From an uncultured Planctomycetota bacterium (GTDB lineage Bacteria > Planctomycetota > Phycisphaerae > SM23-33), in assembly GCA_903892515.1 (NCBI GenBank), contig CAITIS010000077.1:25949-89948 (forward strand): a stretch of DNA of 64,000 nucleotides. The letters run 5' to 3'. A model generated the notes under the pieces. That model worked only from the letters and a program-made list of their open reading frames with translations. It ran no database searches and had not been told where the DNA came from. The number at the start of each line of letters is the position of its first letter. The first letter of the stretch is position 1. Position numbers and translations under genes: made by a program. Shown here piece by piece: positions 26,911-36,447 of this stretch.

Positions 26911-27459
26911 ATGCTGAAGCCCAGCGACAATCCGCCGATGCTGACGCCTTCGGCCACCAGCCTGACCGACTTGGACGGGCGCTGGTGGGTTGCCCACACG
27001 AAGGCCCGCTTTGAGAAGGCATTCGCCTGGGATCTCTGCCGTCGGAACATCGGCTACTTTCTCCCCATGATCGGGAGAGTGCGCGTATCGGGCGGCAGGA
27101 AGCGGCAGGTGCTGACGCCGCTGTTTCCCTCGTACGTCTTCTTCTGCGGAGATGACAAGGACCGCCACCTGGCGCTGACGACCAACCGCCTGTGCCAGGC
27201 CATCGAGGTGACGGACCAGGAGCTCCTGCGCCGCCAGCTTGCCGACCTTGAGAAGGCCATTAAGGGCGGGGCGGTGCTGGATGCCTATCCATTTGCCGTC
27301 GTCGGGCGCCGCTGCCGCGTGACGGCCGGCGCGATGCAGGGTATTGAAGGCGTCATCGTGGACAGGGCAAAGCTGGCAAAAGTTGTGTTAGAGGTCAGCA
27401 TGCTTGGCCAGGGCGCCTTGATGGAGATCGATCCGGACTTGCTCGAGCCGATAGGGTGA
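26911..27459 (+). CDS. NusG/RfaH-like transcription antiterminator, UpxY type (182 aa)
   Basis: The NGN domain begins WWVAHTKARFEKAFAWDLC and contains the hallmark PLFPSYVFFCGD segment; a KOW segment follows (VVGRRCRVTAGAMQGIEG). Length and arrangement fit operon-specific NusG paralogues that keep RNA polymerase elongating through long polysaccharide operons. The ATG at 26911 is chosen over a distant upstream start because the NGN domain begins right after it. It lies second in the locus, just before the initiating glycosyltransferase gene, and probably acts on the downstream ~12 kb. Confidence 0.88.
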   Translation: MLKPSDNPPMLTPSATSLTDLDGRWWVAHTKARFEKAFAWDLCRRNIGYFLPMIGRVRVSGGRKRQVLTPLFPSYVFFCGDDKDRHLALTTNRLCQAIEVTDQELLRRQLADLEKAIKGGAVLDAYPFAVVGRRCRVTAGAMQGIEGVIVDRAKLAKVVLEVSMLGQGALMEIDPDLLEPIG

Positions 27460-27499
27460 TGCGTATCGCGCAACCCAGGCCCAGGGTAATCGTGAAACC

Positions 27500-29161
27500 G
27501 TGAGAACTTATATCGTCGTCTATTGCGGAGCGCTGCTGCTGGCCATGGGGCTGACGCCCTTGGTGTGCCTGCTGGCGCACGCGCATGGCTGGGTCGATGC
27601 CCCTGGCGCGCGAAAGGTTCACAAGACGCCGATTCCTCGAATCGGCGGCGTCGGCATAGCCGTGGCCATGTTCTTGCTGGCCGTGCCGGTGTTCTTTCTG
27701 GACAACCGGATCGGCCAGGTATTTCGCAAGTCGACGGTTGAGGTAACCACGCTGCTGGTGTCGGCCGCCTTCCTGCTTGTCGTGGGATTCATAGATGACG
27801 TGCGCGGCCTGCGCGCGCGGGTCAAGCTGCTGGCGCAAATCGCCGCCGCCCTGGCCGTGTGCTGCGCGGGCGTGCGCATAAACTCACTGACGCTGATGGA
27901 TGGCATGACCATCCACTTCGGCCCGCTGGCCTGGCCCCTGACGATACTCTGGATCGTCGGCATTACCAACGCGGTCAACTTCATTGACGGCCTGGACGGG
28001 CTCGCCGCCGGCGTGGCGTCCATCGCCTGCGCGGTGGTCGCGGTCGTCGCCATTTGCAGCGGCCAGACGGTGATGGCCGTCCTGATGCTGGCCATGCTGG
28101 GCAGCCTGAGCGGGTTTCTCATGTTCAATTTCCACCCCGCCAAGATCTTCATGGGCGACAGCGGCGCGCTGTTCCTGGGCTTTATCCTGTCCAGCGCCAG
28201 CGTGTTGTGCTCCACAAAGTCAGGAGCGCTGGTCGGGCTGGCCTTGCCGGCCTTGGCCCTGGGCGTGCCGATCTTCGACACCCTCTTTGCCATGCTCAGG
28301 AGAACGCTGGAACGCCGGCCGATGTTTTCGCCAGACCGCAGCCACATTCATCATCGGCTGCTGGACATGGGGCTCAAGCAGCGCCAGGTCGCCATCATCA
28401 TCTACGGCCTGACCGTTCTGGTCTCGGGGATGAGCTTGTTCATGATGCTGACGCGCGGGGCCACGACGCTGGTGGTGTGCCTGTGCGTGCTGCTGCTGCT
28501 GCTGTTGGCGTTCCGCATGATCGGGGCCGTGCGCCTTCGGGAATCGCTCGGGGCGATTCATCGCAATATGCAGCGCAAGTCGCGCCTGGATGAGCAAATG
28601 CATGTCTTCGCGCGGGCTCACATTCGACTTGGGGCCGCAAAGTCATTTTCCCAGTGGTGGCAAGCCGTGTGCGCAGCAGGGGAAGAGTTTGGGTTCCGCC
28701 AGGTCACTCTCAAAGCCATTGATCGTGACGGGACTGTTCGGGCATTCGCGTGGTCAAGTGCCTCTGCGGGCGCTGGCCGCGGCGACGGTTCTAGCGTCGC
28801 GACTCCCTTGGATTGCCCCGAGGCAAAGTCATCTCAAGACGGTGATGGTGGCTCTTCTGACAGAACCATCGGCATATCAGTCCCGATTGCCGGGCAGGAC
28901 GAGCGCGCGAACATGCACCTGCACATTATCCTTTCGCCTGAGCCTTCGCTTGAAAGCGCGCTATGGCGCGTCAGTCTCCTGGGCAGGCTGCTCGATGAGA
29001 CCGGCCCTCTGGACATCCCGGCGGATGCACCGGCTGAGCAGGGCGATCAGGCGGTCCTGGTGGCGCGCGAGAGCAGCTCTGTGCAAGCTGGCCTCTTCAC
29101 GCCTAAACGCTCGCAAGGGCAATACGCCGCTGATCGGACGAAGCCCTCTGATCGCCAGTGA
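27500..29161 (+). CDS. WecA/MraY-like undecaprenyl-phosphate sugar-phosphate transferase with C-terminal extension (553 aa)
   Basis: Initiates the glycan on the lipid carrier at the inner membrane. Catalytic segments: GFIDDVRGL (first Asp pair), NAVNFIDGLDGLAAGV, KIFMGDSGALFLGF and the His-rich cytoplasmic loop RSHIHHRLLDMGLKQRQ; about 11 membrane helices. Residues ~365-553 are an extra cytoplasmic region without helices, with an alpha/beta pattern resembling a GAF-like domain (MHVFARAHIRLGAAKSFSQW; FRQVTLKAIDRDGTVRAF); this extension is not in typical WecA. GTG start at 27500, weak RBS. Substrate (GlcNAc or other HexNAc-P) cannot be told. Confidence 0.88.
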   Translation: MRTYIVVYCGALLLAMGLTPLVCLLAHAHGWVDAPGARKVHKTPIPRIGGVGIAVAMFLLAVPVFFLDNRIGQVFRKSTVEVTTLLVSAAFLLVVGFIDDVRGLRARVKLLAQIAAALAVCCAGVRINSLTLMDGMTIHFGPLAWPLTILWIVGITNAVNFIDGLDGLAAGVASIACAVVAVVAICSGQTVMAVLMLAMLGSLSGFLMFNFHPAKIFMGDSGALFLGFILSSASVLCSTKSGALVGLALPALALGVPIFDTLFAMLRRTLERRPMFSPDRSHIHHRLLDMGLKQRQVAIIIYGLTVLVSGMSLFMMLTRGATTLVVCLCVLLLLLLAFRMIGAVRLRESLGAIHRNMQRKSRLDEQMHVFARAHIRLGAAKSFSQWWQAVCAAGEEFGFRQVTLKAIDRDGTVRAFAWSSASAGAGRGDGSSVATPLDCPEAKSSQDGDGGSSDRTIGISVPIAGQDERANMHLHIILSPEPSLESALWRVSLLGRLLDETGPLDIPADAPAEQGDQAVLVARESSSVQAGLFTPKRSQGQYAADRTKPSDRQ

Positions 29162-29228
29162 GCCTGTGCGACCACAGACCGAACAATGCAACATAAGCGT
29201 TCTCTCTCGTCAGCTCGATAGGTGTTAC

Positions 29229-29936
29229 ATGATCCTGACTCGACTCATTGGCCGCGCACATAGCTGGGCCAGTCATCATATAGCCTGCACCAGTTCCGAG
29301 CGTTACGCGGCATGGTTAAGAGCCCAGGGCGTGCAGGTTGGACAACGGGTGCGGTTCTTCTCCCCCAAACACCTGGTCATAGACACGACCAGGCCGTGCC
29401 TCGTGACGATCGGGGACGATGTCGTGTTCACGCGCGGATGCATAGTCCTGACTCATGGCTACGATTGGTGCGTGCTCAGGAACGCCTTCAAGGAGCTTAT
29501 AGCATCCTCGGGGAAGGTGCGGATCGGCAATAATGTGTTTCTTGGAATGAACACCATAGTTCTGAAGGGCGTCACGATTGGAGACAACGTGATCGTTGGC
29601 GCTGGCTCAGTTGTGACAAGGGACATTCCAGCCAACGTGGTGGCTGCAGGAAATCCAGCCAGGACGTTGTGTTCATTATCTGAGTATTTCGAGAAGCGCA
29701 AGCAATGCTACGTTGAAGAGGCAAAAGAGTACGCCAGGGAACTTGTCAAGAGACTGAAGCGCAGGCCGGTGGAGTCGGATTTCTGGGAGGAGTTTCCGCT
29801 GTTCGTGAAACGGGATGAAGTGCGAACGGACATCGCGGTCGACCGGGCCTTGGGGCAAGCACGCGAGTCATTTCGCTCCACTCATACGCCACGATACGAC
29901 AGCTTTGAGGCGTTCCTTGCAGATGCAGGGCTCTGA
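29229..29936 (+). CDS. Hexapeptide-repeat (LbH) acyltransferase (235 aa)
   Basis: The ATG at 29229 follows a weak AGG. A left-handed beta-helix of hexapeptide repeats runs from about residue 55 to 145 (VRIGNNVFLGMNTIVLKGVTIGDNVIVGAGSVVT), ending in the typical AGNPAR motif. The frame is open far upstream but that part is a shadow of the preceding gene's 3' end. It likely acetylates or otherwise acylates a sugar of the exported glycan in the cytoplasm. The C-terminal ~75 residues are charged helices without a known domain. The His equivalent to the CatB/WbbJ catalytic base may be the His in CIVLTHGYDW. Confidence 0.82.
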   Translation: MILTRLIGRAHSWASHHIACTSSERYAAWLRAQGVQVGQRVRFFSPKHLVIDTTRPCLVTIGDDVVFTRGCIVLTHGYDWCVLRNAFKELIASSGKVRIGNNVFLGMNTIVLKGVTIGDNVIVGAGSVVTRDIPANVVAAGNPARTLCSLSEYFEKRKQCYVEEAKEYARELVKRLKRRPVESDFWEEFPLFVKRDEVRTDIAVDRALGQARESFRSTHTPRYDSFEAFLADAGL

Positions 29937-29995
29937 CGGCCCGCGATACTCACCAAACGGGCCGCTGACGTAACAATGTTCTATCAGGAGCTTAG

Positions 29996-31546
29996 GTGTC
30001 CGCCTCACAGCGCATCGTCGTAAACACTGTCGCCATCTATGGGCGGTCCCTTTTCACTGCGCTGTTGATGCTGTTCAGCAGCCGCTGGGTACTCAATGCC
30101 CTTGGGCAAAGTGACTTCGGCCTGTTTGCGATAAACGGGTCGATCATCTGGTTCATCACGATTATCAATACCGTTCTGGCCGTGAGCGTGTCACGCCACT
30201 TCGCGTATTGCATCGGACAGGGCGCATCGGAGGAAGTCGCCAATTGGTTCGGAGCCGCTCTGGCCTTGCACTTGCTCCTGGCTATCGTTCTGGTTGTGGT
30301 CGGTTGGCCGGTGGGGGAGTACGTCGTCGGGCACGTACTGACCATTCCTTCGGATCGAGTGGCATCGTGCCTGTGGGTGTTTCGGGTCTCGCTGATTTCA
30401 GCGTTTGCGAGCATGATCTCCGTCCCGTTCATTGCCATGTTCGTCGCCCGGCAGCGAATCGTGGAGCCGGCGTGCTGGGGAATTCTTCAAGCAGTACTGA
30501 CATTCGGCCTGGCGTATTCGCTTTTTGGCGTCTCGGGCGACCGCCTTGTCTTCTATGCTGTCGGCGTGGCCGGCATAGTCGTCGTGGTGCAATGTGGCCA
30601 GATGTTTCGCGCGGCCGTCGTCTTTCCCGAATGCGGCCTGCGCCTCGGCCGGCGGCTGGATACACTGCGGGCGGGCAAGATCATGTCATTTGCGGCCTGG
30701 AACCTTTTCGGCGGCCTGGCTGGCGTGCTGCGCGACCAGGGCTCAGCCATTCTCCTGAACATATGTTTCGGACCGCGGGTCAATGCGTCATACGGCGTCG
30801 CGAATATGGTCTCGGCCCAGGGGAATCAACTGGCGACGTCGATGCTCGGCGCCATGTCGCCGGAGATCACCAGCAGTGAAGGCCGGGGCGATCGCGACAG
30901 AATGACCAGCCTGTCGCTGCGGGCGTGCCGGCTTGGCACGCTGCTGGTCATGCTCTTTGCCATTTCGCTCATGGTGGAGATGGACTACGTCCTGCGGCTC
31001 TGGCTGCGCCAGGAGTTGCCGTATGCCGCCATCATGTGCCGGCTGATCCTGGGCTCGTTCCTCATCGATCGCCTGACCGCCGGGTACATGCTCGCCGTCA
31101 CGGCCCATGGGCGCGTGGCCGCCTACCAGGCGACGGTGGGCGGAGTGCTGATACTCACGTTGCCGCTGGCATACCTGTTCTTCCGGCTTCAGTGCCCTCC
31201 GAGCTACATTGGCGTAGCGTTCATCGTGTCGATGAGCGCGTGTTGTCTGGGCCGGGTCTGGTGGGCAAGGCGGCTCTTGGCCATGCCGATCCGGCTCTGG
31301 CTGCGCGGAGTCCTGGTGCCCTGCGCCGTCGTCGGGTGCGTCGCGGCAGTTGCGGCCAGCGTGCCAAGCCTCGTGCTGCCCCCTTCGGCGATGCGATTGG
31401 CTCTGACGTTCGGCGCCGCCCTTGTGGTGTTCGTGCTGATGGCGTGGTTCTTCGGCTTGGACGCCCGGGAACGCGACTTCTTTAAGCGAAGCCTCCGGCA
31501 AGTCTCGACCCGCATTCGCAACATGGCACTGGCGGAGAGAGCATGA
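29996..31546 (+). CDS. Wzx-type polysaccharide flippase (516 aa)
   Basis: GTG start with AGGAG 5-6 nt upstream. About 13-14 membrane helices across the whole length and the N-terminal pattern of MATE/Wzx flippases (RIVVNTVAIYGRSLFTALLM; RWVLNALGQSDFGLFAING). It should move lipid-linked repeat units from the inner to outer leaflet of the inner membrane. The gene overlaps the next by ATGA. No unusual features beyond a slightly long C-terminal basic tail. Confidence 0.88.
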   Translation: MSASQRIVVNTVAIYGRSLFTALLMLFSSRWVLNALGQSDFGLFAINGSIIWFITIINTVLAVSVSRHFAYCIGQGASEEVANWFGAALALHLLLAIVLVVVGWPVGEYVVGHVLTIPSDRVASCLWVFRVSLISAFASMISVPFIAMFVARQRIVEPACWGILQAVLTFGLAYSLFGVSGDRLVFYAVGVAGIVVVVQCGQMFRAAVVFPECGLRLGRRLDTLRAGKIMSFAAWNLFGGLAGVLRDQGSAILLNICFGPRVNASYGVANMVSAQGNQLATSMLGAMSPEITSSEGRGDRDRMTSLSLRACRLGTLLVMLFAISLMVEMDYVLRLWLRQELPYAAIMCRLILGSFLIDRLTAGYMLAVTAHGRVAAYQATVGGVLILTLPLAYLFFRLQCPPSYIGVAFIVSMSACCLGRVWWARRLLAMPIRLWLRGVLVPCAVVGCVAAVAASVPSLVLPPSAMRLALTFGAALVVFVLMAWFFGLDARERDFFKRSLRQVSTRIRNMALAERA

Positions 31547-32799
31547 CGGCCATTTCGTCCCGCCATACATTGGGCGAGCAAATGCAGGCCTGCACTGGCT
31601 GCGCCGCATGCGCTGCCGCCTGCCCGCAGCGATGCATCAGCATGCAGCCCGACGCCGAAGGGTTTGTGCAGCCGCAGATCGATGCCCTGCGGTGCAATGG
31701 CTGCAATGTCTGTCGCAGGATATGCCCGGCAATGCGACCTCCTGCAGTAAGCGTGGCCGGAGAAACATCAAAAGACTCGCTCCGTCCATTTCCGCAGGTG
31801 TTTGCGGCCTGGCATCTGGACGAGACGGTTCGCCGCGAAAGCTCTTCCGGCGGGGTGTTCACGGCGCTGGCGGAGTATGTGCTGGGCCTGGGCGGCGTGG
31901 TCGTTGGGGCCGCGTTTGACGCGCAACTCGTGGTGCGCCACGTGATGATTGAGCGTAGCGATGATCTTCACCGTCTCCGCGGTGCGAAATATGTTCAGAG
32001 CGATCTTTCCCCCGATCTTATTCGCCACATGCAGGGCCAGCTCAAGCAGGGCGGGTCGGTGTTGTTTTCGGGCACGCCATGTCAGGTGGCGGGTGTGCGA
32101 AGTGCGCTGGATGAGGGAACAGGGCGTCTGCTCTGCTGTGACGTGGCATGCCACGGCGTGCCGTCGCCGCGGTTATTGGAGCGATACATCGAGCATCATG
32201 CCCAGATGGGCGGCCCGCTGCGAAGCCTGTCATTTCGCGCCAAGGCCCCGGGGTGGAAGACATACAGCGTGCGCCGTGAGTCCCAGGACGGCGATGCCAG
32301 AACCACGCCCATGCGTGACGACCCGTATATGGCGGCATTCCTGCGTGATTACGCCCTTCGGCCAGCATGCTATGCGTGCAAGTTTGCCAGCACGACGCGC
32401 ACCAGCGACCTGACCATCGCGGACTTCTGGGGCGTGGCGAATAGATATCCCGAGTACGACCGCGACGATAAAGGGACCTCACTCGTGCTCGCCAACAACG
32501 CACGCGGGCTTGACTGGCTGACGGCCTGTCGGGCGAGCCTCTTTGTCGGCGAGGCGGACATCGAGACGGCCATCGCCGGCAACCCGGTGCTTATCCGAGC
32601 CTGTGGCCGGCCGCCGGAGCGCGACACATTCTACGGAGATGTGAAGACGCTATCCTTTGAGGAACTTGTGCGGAGGTATCGCCTTTGCGGGCCTCCGCTG
32701 ACGCGTCGAGTTCTCTCAAGGATCAAAGCCAGTCTCTCCGCCATTGCCCGGCGGTGCGGAGCCGGCGGCGCAGCAGTCAGGCCCGTTGGGAAATGGTGA
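31543..32799 (+). CDS. FrhB-like Fe-S protein (coenzyme F420 hydrogenase/dehydrogenase beta subunit family, 418 aa)
   Basis: Two [4Fe-4S] ferredoxin-type motifs at the N-terminus (CTGCAACAAACPQRC near residues 14-28; CNGCNVCRRICPA near 53-65). The C-terminal FrhB domain carries further Cys residues (SGTPCQVAGVRS; CCDVACHGVPSPRLL; CYACKF). In polysaccharide loci this family commonly sits beside a polysaccharide pyruvyltransferase, as here, and its exact redox role is unknown. The gene overlaps the flippase stop codon by ATGA and is followed by the pyruvyltransferase. F420 use should not be assumed from the family name. Confidence 0.87.
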   Translation: MTAISSRHTLGEQMQACTGCAACAAACPQRCISMQPDAEGFVQPQIDALRCNGCNVCRRICPAMRPPAVSVAGETSKDSLRPFPQVFAAWHLDETVRRESSSGGVFTALAEYVLGLGGVVVGAAFDAQLVVRHVMIERSDDLHRLRGAKYVQSDLSPDLIRHMQGQLKQGGSVLFSGTPCQVAGVRSALDEGTGRLLCCDVACHGVPSPRLLERYIEHHAQMGGPLRSLSFRAKAPGWKTYSVRRESQDGDARTTPMRDDPYMAAFLRDYALRPACYACKFASTTRTSDLTIADFWGVANRYPEYDRDDKGTSLVLANNARGLDWLTACRASLFVGEADIETAIAGNPVLIRACGRPPERDTFYGDVKTLSFEELVRRYRLCGPPLTRRVLSRIKASLSAIARRCGAGGAAVRPVGKW

Positions 32800-32824
32800 G
32801 AAAGGACGTCACATAACGCCACCT

Positions 32825-34030
32825 GTGTTCATCTTGCAGGGAAACGGCTCGCCGCGGAATCGCGGTTGTGAAGCCATTCTGCGTTCAACCATCGCGATCT
32901 TGAAGCAGGAATTCGGCTCCTGCCGTTTCGTGGATGCACCGGCCGGTGGGGACTTCCCGGCAGACTACGTGGAAACAGAGCCGGGCCTGCAGCGCGTTCT
33001 GCCGCCGCCGATGCCGCGGCGATGGAGTCCGCAATGGTGCGCCTACCAGGCGAAGTATCGCCTGCTGCGCCGAGCCCCGATCAAGCTGCCGTGCGAGCCG
33101 TATCTGCACGAGGCGGCGGCGACCCTGACGCTGGGAGGCGACAATTACTCGTTGGACTATGGACGTCCATATCCGTTCTTCTGGGCCAATGATCTGGTGC
33201 TCAAGCACCGCGTGCCCCTGGTGTTGTGGGGAGCCTCCGTGGGGCCGTTCTCCGCCGATAAGCCTTTCGAACGCTACGCGGCCCGCAAACTGAAGGAAGT
33301 CACGCTGATCTGCGCCCGCGAGAGCGAAACGGTGGCCTACCTTGACAGCCTGGGCGTTCGGGACAATGTCCGCATGGTGGCGGACCCCGCGTTCCTGTTG
33401 GAGCCGCAACCGGCCGAACTGTCGGCGGCGGAGAAGATCGTGCTGCAAGAGCCCTGCGTCGGTCTGAACCTATCGCCGCTGCTGGCGCGGTATCTGGGCT
33501 CACCGGCGGCTTGGTTGGACCGGGCGACGGAATGCGTTGAGGCAGTCGTCGCGCTGCTCGCCCGGCCGGTGGTTCTGGTGCCGCATGTCTTTCAACCACC
33601 CGCCAATGACGATCATGCGTTCATGGCGGAAATCTGCCGTCGCCTCGGTGGCTGTGGCGGGCGATTGCACCTGCTGGAGCCACGCCATAATTGCCGGCAG
33701 ATGAAGTGGATCATCTCCAAGTTGCACGCCTTTGCAGGCGCCCGCACGCATGCCACGATAGCGGCCCTATCCAGTGCCACCCCCACGCTCTCGATCGGCT
33801 ACAGCATCAAGGCCAGAGGATTGAACAAAGACATATTCGGACACCTGGATTGGATGATCGCACATACGGCACTGACGCCCGATGGCTTGGCCGAGCGAAT
33901 GGCTGTGCTTGTTGAGGCCGCGTCGGAGTTGCGGCAAAAGCTCACCCAAGTGATGCCGGCGTACAAGGCCCGCGCCCGGGCGGGTGGTGAATTGGTGCGC
34001 GGGGTTATCGCCTTGGGGGCAGAGTCATGA
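32825..34030 (+). CDS. Polysaccharide pyruvyl transferase family protein (401 aa)
   Basis: The N-terminus begins QGNGSPRNRGCEAILRSTI, a family signature; conserved later segments are LVLWGASVGPF, LICARESETVAYL, and HAFAGARTHATIAALSSATP. The family transfers pyruvyl groups from phosphoenolpyruvate to glycan sugars. The start is uncertain: I propose GTG at 32825, about 25 nt after the FrhB stop codon, though its SD-like GAAAGGA is ~18 nt away; in-frame upstream TTG codons exist but would overlap the FrhB gene. It overlaps the next gene by ATGA, so it is in the same operon. Confidence 0.85.
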   Translation: MFILQGNGSPRNRGCEAILRSTIAILKQEFGSCRFVDAPAGGDFPADYVETEPGLQRVLPPPMPRRWSPQWCAYQAKYRLLRRAPIKLPCEPYLHEAAATLTLGGDNYSLDYGRPYPFFWANDLVLKHRVPLVLWGASVGPFSADKPFERYAARKLKEVTLICARESETVAYLDSLGVRDNVRMVADPAFLLEPQPAELSAAEKIVLQEPCVGLNLSPLLARYLGSPAAWLDRATECVEAVVALLARPVVLVPHVFQPPANDDHAFMAEICRRLGGCGGRLHLLEPRHNCRQMKWIISKLHAFAGARTHATIAALSSATPTLSIGYSIKARGLNKDIFGHLDWMIAHTALTPDGLAERMAVLVEAASELRQKLTQVMPAYKARARAGGELVRGVIALGAES

Positions 34031-35457
34031 ATCCGCATGTGATGACGCTGCTTGCACACCGGAGCAGACGACAGACGCGGCGGCACGAAGCCGATCTGAG
34101 CCATTCCCCCGCGCGTCCGACACACGCCGCCTGGCTGTATGTGACAATGGGGCTGTTGACGTTTCTGTGGAGCAATGGCGCCCAGATATCCATCCTGCAG
34201 CACCCGGACTATAACAATTTCTTGCGGCTCCTGACCCTGGTGCCGGTGGGGCTGGGCGTGTGTATGTTGTTCAAGCAGGGCCTTGCCAGGGAGATATGGC
34301 ACGATGTGTACTTTCGGGCAATCCTGGTGCTGCTACTGGTCATATTTGTTCCAACGTTGATTACGGGCGTGGGACTATATGGCCAGGGCCTCGTCGAGGT
34401 GGTGCGTTTGCCGCTGCCGCATTACGCCATGCTGATCTTTGTGTTGTTGTATTGTTGGGTGCGGCCGGGGCAGTCGCTGGCGTGCGTGATTGCCCCGCTG
34501 TGTGTCGTGATCGTGGCTGTGGCCTTGCTGTACGTGGCGGCATCGTTCTTCCCGGGACTTGTCGGGACAATGTTGACGCCATCGAGCCAGATCGAAGACC
34601 GCTTCAATCGTATCCGGTTGTCAGGCGGGGCAATCAACAATCTGGTCGTCTTCGTCTCGCTGTACTGCGTGGTCCTGGTGTCCTCCGACACTGCCCCCAA
34701 ACTTACCAGGAGAGCGGCGCTGCTGGCGCTGCCAGTTCTGTTCTATTACCTGACCTACGTGCTCGCGAGCCGGACTCGGCTGTTTGTGGTCGGCGGCTGT
34801 ATCGTGGTGCACTGTGTGCTCGGCGCCGGCAACGCCCGTCGGCGGATTGCGATTATCCTTACCGCCGCGTTGGCTCTTCTGGCCGGCGAACTGGTGATGG
34901 CCGACGGGCCGATTACCAGGTTGACACGGAGCTACGAGTCCCTCGTCGAGGAGACAACGCACGACCGGGGCAATGTGGGGATACGTTTCGACTGCATGCA
35001 ATACTACTGGAACGAGTTTGTCGCCAGCGGGTATGTTGGAACCGGCTTGCTTTCCGCGGCGCGGTATTCAGATGCCGGCGTCGGTGAAGGCATGCTGAAA
35101 GGGTACAACCTCGCCGATATCGGCATCGCGGCCGTGTTGTTCGAGTTCGGCCTGCAAGGGATAATCGTAACCGTGTGGCTGGTGGTACGCCTGTATAAAG
35201 ACACGCGTGAGGTGCGCAAGAGAGGAACCGGATATAGTCGCGATCTGGCCGTGGCAATCCAGCTCTACCTGCTGTTCTACATTGTCAGCGGGTATCATAT
35301 CTTTCTGTGGTACGAGTATGCCTTTGAATGGGGCGTCTTGCTGTTCGCGGTTTCGCTGATGCGCAGGAGCCTTGAACTGCCGGGCGAGGTCACGTCACGA
35401 AACATGGGGGCACTCCAGAGGAAGGCTGTGTTGTCTCCTGGGGGCGTCAAGGCGTGA
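34027..35457 (+). CDS. O-antigen polymerase (Wzy)-like membrane protein (476 aa)
   Basis: About 11-12 hydrophobic helices, with a ~70-residue loop (SLVEETTHDRGNVGIRFDCM onward) before the last three helices, as in O-antigen polymerases. No enzymatic motif can be checked by eye. In combination with the flippase and initiating transferase it should polymerise repeat units at the periplasmic face; the TPR-fused protein at 24189 may be the second polymerase or ligase. The start overlaps the pyruvyltransferase stop by ATGA and the next gene starts in the same way (GTGA). Confidence 0.8.
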   Translation: MNPHVMTLLAHRSRRQTRRHEADLSHSPARPTHAAWLYVTMGLLTFLWSNGAQISILQHPDYNNFLRLLTLVPVGLGVCMLFKQGLAREIWHDVYFRAILVLLLVIFVPTLITGVGLYGQGLVEVVRLPLPHYAMLIFVLLYCWVRPGQSLACVIAPLCVVIVAVALLYVAASFFPGLVGTMLTPSSQIEDRFNRIRLSGGAINNLVVFVSLYCVVLVSSDTAPKLTRRAALLALPVLFYYLTYVLASRTRLFVVGGCIVVHCVLGAGNARRRIAIILTAALALLAGELVMADGPITRLTRSYESLVEETTHDRGNVGIRFDCMQYYWNEFVASGYVGTGLLSAARYSDAGVGEGMLKGYNLADIGIAAVLFEFGLQGIIVTVWLVVRLYKDTREVRKRGTGYSRDLAVAIQLYLLFYIVSGYHIFLWYEYAFEWGVLLFAVSLMRRSLELPGEVTSRNMGALQRKAVLSPGGVKA

Positions 35458-36431
35458 TCCGGGATCTCTCGGTAGTGGTGATCGCCCGGAATGAGAGTTT
35501 CGGAATTCGCAAGTGCCTTGGGGCGCTGACTTCTCTGCCGATGGAGAATAGCCAGATCATTTGTATCGACTCGGGATCCACGGATGACACTCGGGCCATA
35601 ATGGACTCATACGCTCGTACCTGCCACGCTGTTGAGGTGCATTCGATTCAGGGTATTCTCAATGCCGCGGTTGCTCGAAATGCGGGAATGCGGCTGGTGA
35701 GCAGGGATTTCCTCCTGTTCCTCGACGGTGACATGGAGGTCGAGCAGGAATTCGTGGAACAGGCGCTGGAGATTCTGCGCTGCGGCCAGGCGGGAATGGT
35801 CACCGGCCAGTTGAAGGAAACATACTATTCCCCGGATTTCGCGGGGCCACTGCGTGTTGTGCAGGATAGGTTCCATGTGCATCGGCAAAGGCGATTCTGG
35901 CATAGTGGCGGGGCGTTCATGGTGCGCAGCAGCATCGCGCGGGCGGCTGGCTTGTGGGATGAGTCGCTGGCGGTGAACGAGGACTACGACTACACGTTGC
36001 GGCTATCGAGGTTGACTCGTGGGTTGGCAATACCCGTAGCCATGGGCACGCACCACACATTGCAGCGGCGTCCGGCGCCTCTCGACGATCTCAGGAAAGG
36101 GCGGCCGCTGTGTTTTGGAGTGGTCGTACGCAGGAATCTTGACCGGCCAGTCGTGTTGCTGGATCTGATGCGTCGCAGCGGCGTCGGCACGGAAGGGCTG
36201 GCGCTGCTGCTGCTCGTCACGGCCATCGTGATGGCGTCTGTTGCCTGTGGCTGGTCGCGCGGCTGGGTGTCAGTTCTGGCTGTTGTGTGCGGCTTCTGCC
36301 TGTTCGACCTAATACAGAGTATTCGCCGCCGGCAGTCATTGTGGAACCGATTTGTGGCGCACTACGTGTGCGCATTGCCGGTGATCGCGGGGATCTGCGG
36401 CGCTGGGCCGAGGGCCTCGCAAGCAGGTTAG
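35454..36431 (+). CDS. GT2-family glycosyltransferase with C-terminal membrane segments (325 aa)
   Basis: GTG start overlapping the previous stop codon by GTGA. A classical GT-A fold: LSVVVIARNESFGIRKCLG at the start, then CIDSGSTDDTRAIM with the metal-associated Asp residues, and LFLDGDMEVEQEFV as DxD-type motif. The C-terminal ~70 residues hold two hydrophobic helices, so it may be tethered to the membrane. It adds one sugar to the lipid-linked repeat; donor and linkage unknown. Confidence 0.85.
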   Translation: MIRDLSVVVIARNESFGIRKCLGALTSLPMENSQIICIDSGSTDDTRAIMDSYARTCHAVEVHSIQGILNAAVARNAGMRLVSRDFLLFLDGDMEVEQEFVEQALEILRCGQAGMVTGQLKETYYSPDFAGPLRVVQDRFHVHRQRRFWHSGGAFMVRSSIARAAGLWDESLAVNEDYDYTLRLSRLTRGLAIPVAMGTHHTLQRRPAPLDDLRKGRPLCFGVVVRRNLDRPVVLLDLMRRSGVGTEGLALLLLVTAIVMASVACGWSRGWVSVLAVVCGFCLFDLIQSIRRRQSLWNRFVAHYVCALPVIAGICGAGPRASQAG

Positions 36432-36447
36432 AAACTACCCCAGAACT

